Origin: Symbiodinium natans
Lineage: Eukaryota > Sar > Dinophyceae > Suessiales > Symbiodiniaceae
Assembly (NCBI GenBank): GCA_905221605.1
Contig: CAJNDS010000414.1
Coordinates: 81,118-145,117, forward strand
DNA: 64,000 nucleotides
Direction: 5' to 3'
Shown one piece after another: positions 62,501-64,000 of the stretch. Every line of letters starts with the position of its first letter. Within the stretch, counting starts at the first letter, position 1. Both the position numbers and the translations under genes were made by a program. Under the pieces are notes generated by a model. The model was given only the letters and a program-made list of their open reading frames with translations, did not search any database and had not been told where the DNA came from.

Positions 62501-64000
62501 TTGGGAATTATAGTACCCCCCTATGATATTCCTTATTCAGGATTGTTAGTCTAGGGGGGAGCATCCCAACTCAAGGTCCAAAAATGAGCGCCCGGCGCCC
62601 TGAGGCCCGATCAACCCATAGCCCCAGAACTCCCAAAAGCTAAACCCTAAACCTAAACCCTAAGCCTTAAACCCTAAACCCTACACCCTAAACCCTAAAC
62701 CCAAAACCTAGACCCTAAACCCGACATCCAGAAGCTTTCCCAGGAAGCTGAGAACTTCACCCAATCAATCCTTGAGTCCGTCAACGCCAGTGCGACGGAG
62801 GAGGTCCGGTTGTTCAGGGATGGTTTAGGGATTTCCGGCTACCAAGCCCTCAACCTCAAGCCAAAACCCTAAACCCTAAACCCTGCACCCTGAACCCTAC
62901 ACCCCAAACCCTAAACCCTACACCCTAAACCCTAAACCCGCTGGACCCTAAACCCTAAACCAGACATTCCCTTCCAGCCTGCTCAGGCCGCACCCACCCC
63001 TTTCGTGCCCTGGACCCAGAGTTTCCACCACTTCAGCCCCAAGGTTGAGTGCTTTAGGACCACTAAAGGTGGTGCCTCCTACAAGAGGGAGCCCCCGCGA
63101 TCCTCTTGATGAGAACATCTTCTAGAGCCAAAAATGCTCATCGGACCCCCCTTTCTGGCCCCCAAAAAACCTGAGATCTCTGCCAAGCGCCCGCAAAATG
63201 TTTGGCGTCATCGAGTTTTAGGCAGTACCGCCCCCCCCCCCCCGCCTCCCACACCCTTGGTGCGTCGGGGCGCCATTTCCGCGTGGTGATTGCTGCCGCT
63301 GCGCGGCGAGACGCAAAAAAGCCATGCCCGAGCCCTCACCCCAAACCGGGCCATCAAACAGTCTGTGCCAGGTTTTTTGGGGGGTCTTTGGCTTCGGCTG
63401 GGTGGGTACCGTGGTGGTTGCCGTGGGTACCGTGGTACCGTGGGGTCGCCGCGGAACCGAAAAGGGATTCAGGGTTTAGGATATAGGGGTCTTGGCACCC
63501 CAAGCCCGTTGAAGGTAAGGAACCTGAGTTGAGATTCAGTGAGCCAAACCATGTGCCTCCCAAGCCCCTTAAGGTTTAAGGAAACCAATGGAAGTCCAGG
63601 TCAAAGAGCTCATCAACGACCACCTGGGCTTGGCTGGGCGCTGAGACCACCCACCTAGAGCCCCCCCAAGCCCCCTGAACCCGTAAGCCCTTGGCCCAAA
63701 CCGCCGAGGCCCTAAGCTCTAAACCCTAAACCCGAAAGCCCACTCCCTGCAAGTCTCTAAACTCGAGTATGGGTATTCAAGGGGCCTCCTCAAAGTGTGT
63801 CTTCGGCGCTGCAGTTCAAGCATCCGATGGCTGGAAGCGTGCAGAGTTCAGGGTTTACGGGGGTTTGAGGTTCATAGGGTTGAGGGGGTTGAGAGGGTTT
63901 TCCGGATGCCTAGGATTCGGGGTTTCCGAGGTCAACTCGAGCTACCACATTGGGGAGCTCTTCCTGCGTCCCGGCCGAAACCCATAAAGTGAAACCTCCC
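26503..64000 (+). CDS. Mucin-stalk plus Sushi/CCP-like giant multi-exon gene (continues past window)
   Basis: A Thr-rich exon (26503-26559) splices in phase to a 104-codon Ser/Thr exon (27095-27406). About 45 exons follow that together form tandem cysteine-rich modules. Module logic: C-x(n)-C...DC-x-G(T)-x(2)-G-x(2)-C-x(3)-C-x(2)-G(Y/F)-x-G | (V)-x(4-8)-C-x(2-3)-G-x-(F/L)-x-G-x(2)-P-x-C, with most modules split over two or three exons. Sushi/CCP modules are extracellular adhesion or recognition folds, so a surface or secreted protein is inferred. After 59.5 kb Thr-rich (TTTETSVTFTTTFT) and then helical segments follow. The direction is constant and no stop or poly(A) region convincingly ends it. 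It may share a transcript with the glycosyltransferase-like exons upstream. No start codon or signal peptide was located. Confidence 0.55.
26811..26870. repeat. (CAT)n microsatellite, about 20 units
   Basis: Pure trinucleotide run in an intron. It creates poly-His and poly-Met open frames on the two strands that are not genes. Confidence 0.95.
27095..27406 (+). CDS. Mucin-like stalk exon entering the first Cys module
   Basis: Largest exon seen (312 nt). Acceptor CCGAG|GCCACG, donor TGTGAG|GTGGGG. The first two thirds are almost only Ser/Thr (LTSISSTTSRSTSSS onwards), a likely O-glycosylated stalk. It ends GQCPLPIAEPTVDVLDC and SKTPGETCE, the first half of a cysteine module that joins the next exon in phase 0 (CE|AVC). 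Confidence 0.75.
27555..27640 (+). repeat. (TTTAGGG)n, about 12 units
   Basis: Perfect telomere-type run inside the intron after the stalk exon. Confidence 0.95.
27845..27975 (-). repeat. (CCCTAAA)n switching to (CCCTGAG)n
   Basis: About 11 CCCTAAA units followed without a break by 7-8 CCCTGAG units, ending just before the next exon. Confidence 0.95.
27985..28069 (+). CDS. CCP-like module exon (AVCAPGYEGAPATMTCGQ)
   Basis: Acceptor TCTGAG|GCGGTC. Continues SEVFEGTLPT; the expected final Cys would come from T|GC across an apparent GA donor (AACAT|GACACC). Confidence 0.75.
28354..28393 (+). CDS. Possible 40-nt exon QYDHLDPNLYHDQ
   Basis: Sits cleanly between CCCAG| and |GTCCGG, but has no cysteine and may belong to something else. 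Confidence 0.3.
28561..28617 (+). CDS. Possible module exon LVQCAGGLPMGRGIVAQL
   Basis: One cysteine and a length like the connector exons between half-modules. Boundaries unclear. Confidence 0.35.
29004..29048 (+). CDS. Module micro-exon VSSDCLGKSNGQTCQ
   Basis: Acceptor GAAAG|GTCAGC, donor CAG|GTGCTC. Joins in phase 0 to 30212 as TCQ|VVC, the recurring connection between first and second half-module. Confidence 0.65.
29393..29478. repeat. (TA)n-rich microsatellite
   Basis: Alternating TA with a few TATC/TATG interruptions, followed by a T run. Confidence 0.9.
29519..29700. repeat. 31-bp tandem repeat, about 6 copies
   Basis: Unit GGTCCATCGGCACCAGTGTT plus CTTACGAAAAC, with a 5' half of diverged copies (GGCCACTGGTGTTCGTACG). 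Confidence 0.85.
29750..30042. repeat. Dispersed repeat, copy 2, with 30-bp tandem units
   Basis: Units of GGGTTTAGGGTTTCAGGGCC plus TCAGGGCCTG repeat about six times and end in GACCCTGTATTTTCTTAATG. Related to 26160-26395. Confidence 0.75.
30212..30272 (+). CDS. CCP-like exon VVCDAAQGFQGGPVELFGSI
   Basis: Acceptor CTTCAG|GTCGTC, donor ATCG|GTGAGA (strong). An alternative donor after GGCCA would end it at 30250. Confidence 0.65.
30422..30474 (+). CDS. CCP-like exon YVCNPSTGVFDGPGLEC
   Basis: Acceptor CCCGAG|GTACG. C-x(3-4)-G-x-F-x-G-x(3)-C is the second half-module. The phase with the preceding exon is not resolved. Confidence 0.65.
30747..30824 (+). CDS. Module exon LPTCSMDGLPSALDTTDCAN
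   Basis: Acceptor GCACAG|GCTTCC. Contains the DC signature and ends TEPGS before the next Cys-rich exon. Confidence 0.65.
30992..31098 (+). CDS. Complete CCP-like half-module exon
   Basis: Reads GKLCFVRCPVGYTAAQSVYT then CEVTGSFSGTAHP. Acceptor TTGCAG|GAG. It shows C-x(3)-C-x(2)-GY-x(8)-C-x(3)-G-x-F-x-G in one exon, the best single example of the fold. Confidence 0.75.
31386..31436 (+). CDS. Connector exon PICQRLVCNVDVLPQLGG
   Basis: Acceptor CCGAG|GCCG; follows a CCCTAAA block and is followed by TTTAGGG. Confidence 0.5.
31592..31648. mobile_element. MITE family 2 fragment d (reverse orientation)
   Basis: AAGGGAATCCTACTATTTGG, GGGTCTCTATTGGAGG core only. Confidence 0.5.
31684..31739 (+). 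CDS. Module exon GYDITACAGTQSGESCQ
   Basis: Acceptor GGCAAG|GC, donor CAG|GTGGGG; joins 33643 in phase 0 as SCQ|VSC. Confidence 0.65.
32638..32732. mobile_element. MITE family 1 copy c (complete, 95 bp)
   Basis: Left arm TTGGGATGTTCCCCCTTATA, right arm AAGGGGGAACATCCCAA, inner arms AGTCCT and AGGACTGTT. Confidence 0.8.
32822..32925. mobile_element. MITE family 2 copy e
   Basis: TTTCGGAAAATAGGGGTGCC at the left pairs imperfectly with GGTTCCCATATTTTGGGAAA at the right. Inner motif GGGGATCCCTTGAAGGGGGT. Confidence 0.6.
33643..33729 (+). CDS. CCP-like exon VSCKHGYAGDNATYSCGLDG
   Basis: Acceptor CAGCAG|GTTTCC; ends AFSPGTALC. The right boundary lies at or after the final Cys; a GA donor (TGC|GAGCGG) would fit. 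Confidence 0.75.
33910..34018 (+). CDS. Module exon CPMPASMVGDPSFFTDCFGA
   Basis: Acceptor CAGAG|GCATGC, donor ACACAG|GTACCG. Continues MHGDVCMAKCNVGYTG. Ends in phase 1 and joins 34695 to give G across the junction. Confidence 0.8.
34137..34239. mobile_element. MITE family 1 copy d
   Basis: Diverged copy: TTGGGATGCACCCTAAT at the left, AAGGACTGTTAGTATGAGGG at the right. Confidence 0.7.
34330..34680 (-). repeat. Long CCCTAAA block with CCCTACA and CCCTAAG subarrays
   Basis: About 45 heptamer-type units; sub-blocks CCCTACA (34365-34385), CCCTAAA (34390-34520) and CCCTAAG/CCCGAAG (34550-34650), ending at the next exon's acceptor region. Confidence 0.95.
34695..34765 (+). CDS. CCP-like exon APVQKRCDNGAFVGPEARC
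   Basis: Acceptor TTCCAG|GAGC, donor CATCG|GTAGGG. Phase 1 in and phase 0 out, matching both neighbours (33910-34018 and 37228-37306). Confidence 0.8.
35012..36250. repeat. 57-bp minisatellite, about 22 copies, with higher-order duplication
   Basis: Unit GTGCGTGCGAATGGCCAGAG plus CATCCATGCCCGCACGATGA and TAACGTCCGTGTGACCA. Length variants of about 48 and 58 bp shift the frame. Several copies in a row (about 35308-35540) recur almost unchanged at about 35681-35910, giving a higher-order period near 373 bp. Long minus-strand frames (up to 410 codons, for example 34972-36204, repeats of HSHALVTRTLSS) arise from the array. I do not treat them as a gene. Confidence 0.9.
36320..36424 (+). CDS. Possible terminal exon of an unknown gene
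   Basis: Acceptor TTCATAG|CACGTC, then a protein-like frame (DDCVAMLEEYIAKIRDHEYR) ending RLRAVC and TGA at 36422. The predicted helical segment is unlike the CCP modules. It lies directly after the minisatellite, so both may derive from one inserted gene fragment within the intron. Confidence 0.35.
   Translation, partial: HVGPDDCVAMLEEYIAKIRDHEYRSTCGRLRAVC
37228..37306 (+). CDS. Module exon ANCTALTCSLEGLSMGIGIA
   Basis: Acceptor CATCAG|GCCAAC, donor TTGG|GTTTGC. Continues TDNCAL; phase 1 end joins 37531 (G|GC). Confidence 0.75.
37531..37595 (+). CDS. Module exon NSCQLGCVRGFEGVGSSSTT
   Basis: Acceptor CCACAG|GCAACT, donor GAT|GTCCAC. C-x(3)-C-x(2)-GF-x-G signature. Confidence 0.75.
37675..37712. 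repeat. (TA)n microsatellite
   Basis: Short TATA run in an intron. Confidence 0.85.
37804..37897. mobile_element. MITE family 1 copy e (best preserved)
   Basis: Left TTGGGATGTTCCCCCTTATA and right TAAGGGGGAACATCCCAA are near-perfect inverted repeats. Inner GACTGTTAGTA is on the right. The centre is AT-rich (ATAATAGGGGATTATAATAG). Confidence 0.85.
37900..39507. other. 1.6-kb intron with low-complexity tracts
   Basis: Contains a TTTAGG/T-rich stretch (38150-38350), a G run of about 28 at 38545-38572, a dispersed repeat (38842-39390) and CCCTAAA blocks (38765-38840, 39380-39485). No convincing exon was found. Confidence 0.5.
38842..39390. repeat. Dispersed repeat, copy 1
   Basis: Shares AAACTCAGGGCCTAGGCCGC at its left and AGGTTTGGGTGGCTTTGCCG through CACCTACGCCCTATCACAGC at its right with 61139-61515. 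The middle is different or deleted there. Confidence 0.8.
39508..39584 (+). CDS. CCP-like exon NASMLCNIDGSFSALPFECQ
   Basis: Acceptor TTCTAG|GCAACG, donor TGCCAG|GTGCTG. Ends PIQCQ, the start of the next module. Confidence 0.7.
40301..40371 (+). CDS. Module exon IAPFSDPKLGEPGNFPCDVG
   Basis: Acceptor GTCAG|GAACTC; donor GTTGG|GTTTCG, made from the G-rich repeat, gives phase 2 and fits 41013. Confidence 0.6.
40775..40970 (-). repeat. (CCCTAAA)n block, about 25 units
   Basis: Mostly CCCTAAA with CGCTAAA and CCCTTAA variants, ending about 40 nt before the next exon. Confidence 0.95.
41013..41092 (+). CDS. Module exon DDSCVNHFFGDICTAFCESG
   Basis: Acceptor CCCTAG|GAAGTA, donor CTCGG|GTGATG. 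Continues WDIS. Confidence 0.75.
41224..41300 (+). CDS. Exon TVEVMVCDDTSNTSAGYAEF
   Basis: Single cysteine; N-glycosylation-type NTS. The right boundary is unknown, the frame being open to 41490. Confidence 0.5.
41588..41658 (+). CDS. Module exon VCIGKTCTIGLPSQRGLQHD
   Basis: Acceptor CCTAG|GTGTGC, donor CTTCA|GTGTTT. Matches the form of 46586 and 57450 (CxxxPCxxxLP...GxxHDC). Confidence 0.65.
41821..41901 (+). CDS. Module exon DCLGKTTLETCTLTADFGFA
   Basis: Acceptor GCCCAG|GATTGC; ends MTLRAAK before GGCTTC. The DC-x-GKT start equals that of 29004-29048. Confidence 0.7.
41905..43146. other. 1.2-kb intron
   Basis: Contains TTTAGGG-like G-rich sequence, a MITE 2 copy (42657-42735) and a short CCCTAAA run (42740-42760). 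Nothing else was identified. Confidence 0.5.
42657..42735. mobile_element. MITE family 2 copy f
   Basis: CGAAAATAGACCCCAAATCG and AGGATCCCCC on the left, AAGGTACCCCTAATATCGCA on the right. Confidence 0.6.
43147..43242 (+). CDS. Module exon CPTPDFGNGTGSTCASRAIG
   Basis: Acceptor TCTGAG|GCTACT, donor AATCTC|GTCGCA. Continues EECYAYCLN. Confidence 0.75.
43437..43554 (+). CDS. CCP-like exon TGYAGSPRLYQCVANATTGI
   Basis: Acceptor ACGAAG|GACC, donor AGAGA|GTGAGG (consensus-like). Continues IEIEPAAGSISCLPED. Confidence 0.75.
43818..43900 (+). CDS. Module exon, possibly frameshifted (CPPPGTLASSELGV / CDGTSMTHG)
   Basis: Acceptor CCACAG|ACTGCC. The first half gives a good module in one frame and the second half (ACDGTSMTHGR) in another, with a one-base shift near 43860. 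The exon could instead end at CGCCT|GTGACG, making the second half intronic. Confidence 0.4.
43925..44015 (+). repeat. (TTTAGGG)n, about 12 units
   Basis: Directly after the preceding exon; the matching CCCTAAA arm of the previous intron is at 43720-43795. Confidence 0.95.
44372..44485. mobile_element. MITE family 1 copy f
   Basis: TTGGGATGTGCCCCTGACAC at the left, CAGTATAAGGCGGGGGGAGC and ATCCC at the right, with an inner direct duplication (AACTGTCAGT). Confidence 0.7.
45320..45417 (+). CDS. Module exon GKDVCISHCGRGYGMTG
   Basis: Acceptor TTCGCAG|TTTTC, donor GCGCAT|GTTTTC. C-x(3)-C-x(2)-GY-x-x-G signature; the N-terminal part FKASERQSTTR is less typical. Confidence 0.65.
46232..46295 (+). 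CDS. CCP-like exon DPTVLVCDNGVLTGGGSPTP
   Basis: Acceptor TCACAAG|GCGATC. Second half-module; the following G-rich TTTAGGG repeats supply the donor. Confidence 0.65.
46310..46560. repeat. Intron hairpin: (TTTAGGG)n then (CCCTAAA)n
   Basis: About 24 TTTAGGG-type units to 46480 are followed at once by CCCTAAA-type units to 46560, an inverted repeat filling almost the whole intron between the exons at 46232 and 46586. It is the clearest example of the intron architecture in this window. Confidence 0.9.
46586..46700 (+). CDS. Module exon LPTCTPLPCIYNLPSAVGVE
   Basis: Acceptor ACCCAG|GGGCGC, donor CACAA|GTAAAC. Continues HDCLNVTMLG. Phase 2 end joins 46856 (AA|G = Lys). Confidence 0.8.
46856..46892 (+). 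CDS. 37-nt micro-exon TGSNCTAGCTAQ
   Basis: Acceptor TCCCAG|GACTGG, donor GCGCAG|GTCCCA. Completes the G-x(2)-C-x(3)-C part of the module opened at 46586. Confidence 0.7.
46987..47053 (+). CDS. CCP-like exon NLIECEVQGAFLMVGIEGGC
   Basis: Acceptor TTGGCAG|CCGAAA. Second half-module with C-x(3)-G-x-F ... C. Confidence 0.65.
47193..47274 (+). CDS. CCP-like exon GFEYRSGGAEQFVCEAAGDF
   Basis: Acceptor CAGCAG|GGTTTC, donor TCGG|GTCCCT. Continues NGRLVVS. Confidence 0.75.
47514..47556 (+). CDS. Connector exon VSCMDLVLEPFRA
   Basis: Follows CCTGCCAGAG|G. Short; the right boundary may be at CTG|GTGCTG. Confidence 0.45.
48280..48318 (+). CDS. 39-nt micro-exon DTCGVSCAKGWTL
   Basis: Acceptor GTTGCAG|GATACC, donor ACCTTG|GTGGGA, phase 0 on both sides. 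C-x(3)-C-x(2)-GW signature. Confidence 0.7.
48872..48942 (+). CDS. CCP-like exon YECGADRNISGVLPDC
   Basis: Acceptor CTCAAG|GTATGA; also reads VGNPCRW. Ends before a stop; the donor may be GA (CGCTG|GAACTG). Confidence 0.7.
48962..49105 (-). other. AT-rich insert with an open minus-strand frame
   Basis: About 144 bp of over 75 percent A+T in an otherwise GC-rich region. On the minus strand it stays open and reads protein-like (NVFSMIKQYFFYQTLTVESF, then IQRLIDSFDINNNAFKHE), with the A/T-ending codons of an AT-rich bacterium, organelle or virus. No family is recognised. It ends sharply at both sides inside normal intron sequence. Confidence 0.55.
49110..50057. other. Intron, about 0.95 kb
   Basis: TTTAGGG-like (49130-49290) then CCCTAAA-like (49310-49430) sequence, a unique open stretch (49479-49874, not recognised) and a MITE 2 copy at 49948-50043. 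Confidence 0.5.
49948..50043. mobile_element. MITE family 2 copy g
   Basis: TTTCCGAAAATAGGGTACCT on the left and GGGGTACCCCCCCTATTTCC on the right, with CATGCTACATGGGGTATG inside. It ends directly before an exon. Confidence 0.65.
50058..50095 (+). CDS. Module exon ACNGLTTGLTCA
   Basis: Acceptor TGGCCAG|GCCTGC. CNG-x(2)-xG-x(2)-C pattern; exact donor uncertain. Confidence 0.6.
50291..50386 (+). CDS. CCP-like exon VTCKPGSTPNSATMTCDASG
   Basis: Acceptor AGGTGAG|GTGACG. Continues ALTGTLPLLGC. The donor is within TGTGGG|GTTTAGGG, so the telomere-type repeat starts at the exon border. Confidence 0.8.
50387..50475 (+). repeat. (TTTAGGG)n donor-side arm
   Basis: About 12 units right after the exon; CCCTAAA-type units (50505-50595) form the opposite arm before the next acceptor. 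Confidence 0.95.
50624..50692 (+). CDS. Module exon CKPALCPASTALAETFSRGS
   Basis: Acceptor GCTCAG|GCTTTG. Two cysteines in connector spacing. Confidence 0.6.
50935..51115. repeat. 88-bp direct repeat
   Basis: GCATTTGGCGA ... GACGTCCAAAAGCGACGACA type copies begin at 50935 and 51023. The surrounding 50784-51458 stays open on the minus strand (224 codons) but has no recognisable domain and shares this repeat, so it is not called a gene. Confidence 0.7.
51549..51628 (+). CDS. Module exon EPSLAHNCEDVPFGRSCSVF
   Basis: Acceptor CTACACAG|GAGCCC. Continues CAEGPAG. Clear NC-x(7)-G-x(2)-C-x(3)-C module half. Confidence 0.75.
52620..52688 (+). CDS. CCP-like exon VWDCVLDGSGGLVLTGSVPP
   Basis: Acceptor CGCAAG|GTCTGG; ends CAR near GC-rich TTTAGGG repeats. 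Confidence 0.75.
53340..53428 (+). CDS. Module exon IICPSLNPSEVLVDNCSNIP
   Basis: Acceptor GGCCCAG|GCGAGC, donor GACTCG|GTTGAG. Continues AGTHLDS. Confidence 0.75.
53618..53690 (+). CDS. Module exon LRACEQRCIEGYVPAAWQ
   Basis: C-x(3)-C-x(2)-GY signature. The acceptor is either CAACAG|CCCC (53618) or CTGAG|GGCC (53634). Confidence 0.65.
54115..54315 (-). repeat. (CCCTAAA)n then (CCCTGAA)n block
   Basis: About 16 CCCTAAA-type units followed by a homogeneous run of about 10 CCCTGAA units and a short CCCTAAA tail. Confidence 0.95.
54493..54586 (+). CDS. CCP-like exon VNASVAVYSCDMDGQIANNG
   Basis: Acceptor AAGCAG|GTGAAC, donor TACAGG|GTGGGG. Ends DSVACACDSLQ; phase 1 joins 55027 (G|GC). Confidence 0.75.
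54795..54955. other. AT-rich intron stretch
   Basis: TTATTG/TTGTTA-type low-complexity DNA between two module exons. Open frames through it are hydrophobic by composition only. Confidence 0.5.
55027..55107 (+). CDS. Module exon VACNSSINLPNVLHTCDDAG
   Basis: Acceptor TCCCAG|GCGTGC, donor GGAAA|GTCTTT. Starts VRVACNSS; NSS is a likely N-glycosylation site. Confidence 0.75.
55280..55600 (-). repeat. Longest telomere-type block: (CCCTAAA)n then (CCCTGAA)n
   Basis: About 30 CCCTAAA units (some CCGTAAA) to 55485, about 12 CCCTGAA units to 55568, then a short CCCTAAA tail. Confidence 0.95.
55928..56010 (+). CDS. Module exon VQANSSCYAYCRDGYEMQQN
   Basis: Acceptor GCCCAG|GTCCAG. C-x(3)-C-x(2)-GY; ends EARKRAI before TGAG|GTGGGT. 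Confidence 0.7.
56215..56315. mobile_element. MITE family 1 copy g
   Basis: TTGGGATGTTCCCCTTACTC, AACAGTCCTTAATAGGGAT on the left and ATTAAGGACTGTTAGTATAA on the right. Confidence 0.8.
56352..56422. mobile_element. MITE family 1 copy h (short form)
   Basis: 71-bp shortened copy beginning TTGGGATTATGGTACACCCT and ending AAGTATAAGGGGGGAACATC plus CCAA, only 36 bp from copy g and 15 bp before an exon acceptor region. Confidence 0.75.
56438..56510 (+). CDS. CCP-like exon VPMWTCATAGSGLPVVSNVP
   Basis: Acceptor TGTCGAG|GTGCCC, donor CCTT|GTGGCA (GT at 56512 region, TTTT|GTGGCA). Ends PIEP. Confidence 0.65.
56709..56762 (+). CDS. Module exon NAACAKDGYSLRGALPAL
   Basis: Acceptor TTAAG|AACGCG. Single Cys with GY; boundaries approximate. 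Confidence 0.55.
57025..57185 (-). repeat. (CCCTAAA)n, about 22 near-perfect units
   Basis: The most homogeneous telomere-type run in the window, with a single CCCTAAC variant. Confidence 0.97.
57450..57532 (+). CDS. Module exon VCVALPCLYNLPFGLEYTHD
   Basis: Acceptor ATCTGAG|GTCTGC. Continues CDGALPL. Parallel to 46586-46700. Confidence 0.75.
57540..57710 (-). repeat. (CCCTAAA)n, (CCCTGAA)n, (CCCTCAA)n block
   Basis: Three consecutive homogeneous variant runs right after the exon. This intron starts with the C-rich strand, an exception to the usual arrangement. Confidence 0.95.
57711..58652. other. Rest of a 1.1-kb intron
   Basis: G-rich TTTAGGG-like sequence (57800-58090, 58330-58460), a G run at 58261-58278, then CCCAAAA/CCCTAAA units (58558-58640) before the acceptor. 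No exon seen. Confidence 0.6.
58653..58724 (+). CDS. CCP-like exon TDTACTVACAAGFEGPSNVW
   Basis: Acceptor CTCGAG|GACGGA. C-x(3)-C-x(2)-GF-x-G; ends TCHW. Last clear cysteine module. Confidence 0.75.
59528..59585 (+). CDS. Thr-rich exon ITTTETSVTFTTTFTAVAL
   Basis: Acceptor ATGCCAG|ATTACC. Marks the end of the cysteine modules and resembles the stalk exon 26503-26559. Confidence 0.6.
59760..59818 (+). CDS. Thr-rich exon ATTFTTSSTTFWNGTVLLSG
   Basis: Acceptor CCCGAG|GCGACG, donor GCGG|GTACAT. Contains a possible NGT glycosylation site. Confidence 0.6.
60703..60783 (+). CDS. Exon VGGLTNALASLLNVSAVSAD
   Basis: Acceptor GGGCAG|AAGTCG. Reads like part of a small alpha/beta extracellular domain (LLNVS, then a V-x-A strand), reminiscent of repeats that follow stalks in dinoflagellate surface proteins; inference. 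Confidence 0.55.
60992..61030 (+). CDS. 39-nt micro-exon EVVITFNESFNSQ
   Basis: Acceptor GCGAAG|GAGGTG, apparent GC donor AGCCAG|GCTCCA; phase 0. Confidence 0.5.
61139..61515. repeat. Dispersed repeat, copy 2
   Basis: AAACTCAGGGCCTAGGCCGC at the left and AGGTTTGGGTGGTTTTGCCG through CATCTACGCCCTATTACAGC at the right match 38842-39390. Both copies are followed by CCCTAAA repeats. Confidence 0.8.
61270..61302 (+). CDS. Possible exon end WLKVAIGDGK
   Basis: Donor GGAAAG|GTAAAA; the left border was not identified. Confidence 0.35.
61639..61704 (+). CDS. Exon AARVAYTADRAFYTQQVARR
   Basis: Acceptor TTTAAG|GCGGCC, donor GAAAAG|GTATGG; phase 0 on both sides; helical, ends EK. Confidence 0.7.
61780..62743. 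other. Intron, about 1 kb
   Basis: CCCTACA/CCCTAAA run (61760-61865), unique sequence (61900-62460), a MITE 1 copy (62468-62569) and CCCTAAA repeats (62640-62720). The unique part has open frames but none is recognisable. Confidence 0.5.
62468..62569. mobile_element. MITE family 1 copy i
   Basis: TTGGGACCTTCCCCCATCTA, CTAACAGTCCTCATTGGGAAT on the left half and GGATTGTTAGTCTAGGGGGG, AGCATCCCAA on the right. Confidence 0.75.
62744..62803 (+). CDS. Exon EAENFTQSILESVNASATEE
   Basis: Acceptor TCCCAG|GAAGCT, donor GAGGAG|GTCCGG; exactly 20 codons, phase 0, continuing the helix of 61639-61704. Confidence 0.7.
62978..63043 (+). CDS. Exon AAPTPFVPWTQSFHHFSP
   Basis: Acceptor CTTCCAG|CCTGCT, donor CCCAAG|GTTGAG; phase 0; starts PAQ. 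Confidence 0.65.
63600..63636 (+). CDS. Exon VKELINDHLGLA
   Basis: Acceptor AGTCCAG|GTCAAA, phase 0. Right border approximate. Confidence 0.5.
63786..63842 (+). CDS. Possible exon ASSKCVFGAAVQASDGWKRA
   Basis: Protein-like open segment preceded by TCAAGGGG; borders unresolved. Confidence 0.35.
63931..63974 (+). CDS. Exon VNSSYHIGELFLRP
   Basis: Acceptor TTCCGAG|GTCAAC. The gene continues beyond the window. Confidence 0.5.

Noticed and set aside
1-64000. True chromosome end (telomere)
   Set aside because: Telomere-type repeats are short, degenerate, in both orientations and interleaved with exons over 50 kb, not a terminal array.
1-64000. Dinoflagellate spliced-leader RNA gene or relict leader
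   Set aside because: I looked for the conserved leader core and did not find it.

Overview
The window looks like nuclear DNA of a dinoflagellate, probably from the Symbiodiniaceae/Suessiales side. The reasons are very short exons in very long introns, AG|G acceptors with apparent GC and GA as well as GT donors, TTTAGGG (plant/dinoflagellate-type) telomere-like repeats, GC-rich codons, and no bacterial-style operons. The species cannot be named from sequence alone. All exon calls come from reading frames, splice dinucleotides and protein patterns seen by eye; no search was run.

Region 1 (about 455-6618) is a 6.2-kb element bounded by imperfect terminal inverted repeats of about 230 bp. It carries a 51/52-bp tandem array next to the left repeat, a minus-strand unknown gene, a fibre-like gene ending in an S74-type intramolecular chaperone domain, a retroviral-type (rve) integrase and a small 2OG-Fe(II)-oxygenase-like gene. 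This resembles a small Polinton/Ginger-like or virus-derived integrating element. Two of its genes carry apparent one-base frameshifts, so this copy is probably decaying.

Region 2 (about 6620-11900) is unique sequence with minor tandem repeats and no gene I can name.

Region 3 (about 11.9-64 kb) appears to be one enormous plus-strand gene, or two or three consecutive genes, cut into at least 75 exons of about 30-310 nt. Exons at 12-25.7 kb encode a glycosyltransferase-like protein (motifs FMEFDA|VPVRSNWLDQF, RGSHYRG, YHVNGNAIYN). At 26.5-27.4 kb comes a Ser/Thr-rich mucin-like stalk. From 27.4 to about 58.7 kb some 45 exons encode repeated cysteine-rich half-modules of a Sushi/CCP-like type (C-x3-C-x2-GY-x-G ... 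C-x3-G-x-F/L-x-G). From 59.5 kb to the window end the exons are Thr-rich and then helical, and the gene runs off the window. Several neighbouring exons join in phase.

The introns are the most striking part. Nearly all are filled with degenerate telomere-type repeats, usually (TTTAGGG)n after the donor and (CCCTAAA)n before the acceptor, so an intron could fold into a hairpin and the repeat itself can supply the GT and AG. The introns also hold two families of about 70-110-bp palindromic MITE-like elements, a 1.2-kb 57-bp minisatellite, a (CCCCAAAA)n array, a strongly AT-rich foreign-looking insert at 48.96-49.11 kb, and several dispersed or tandem repeats.
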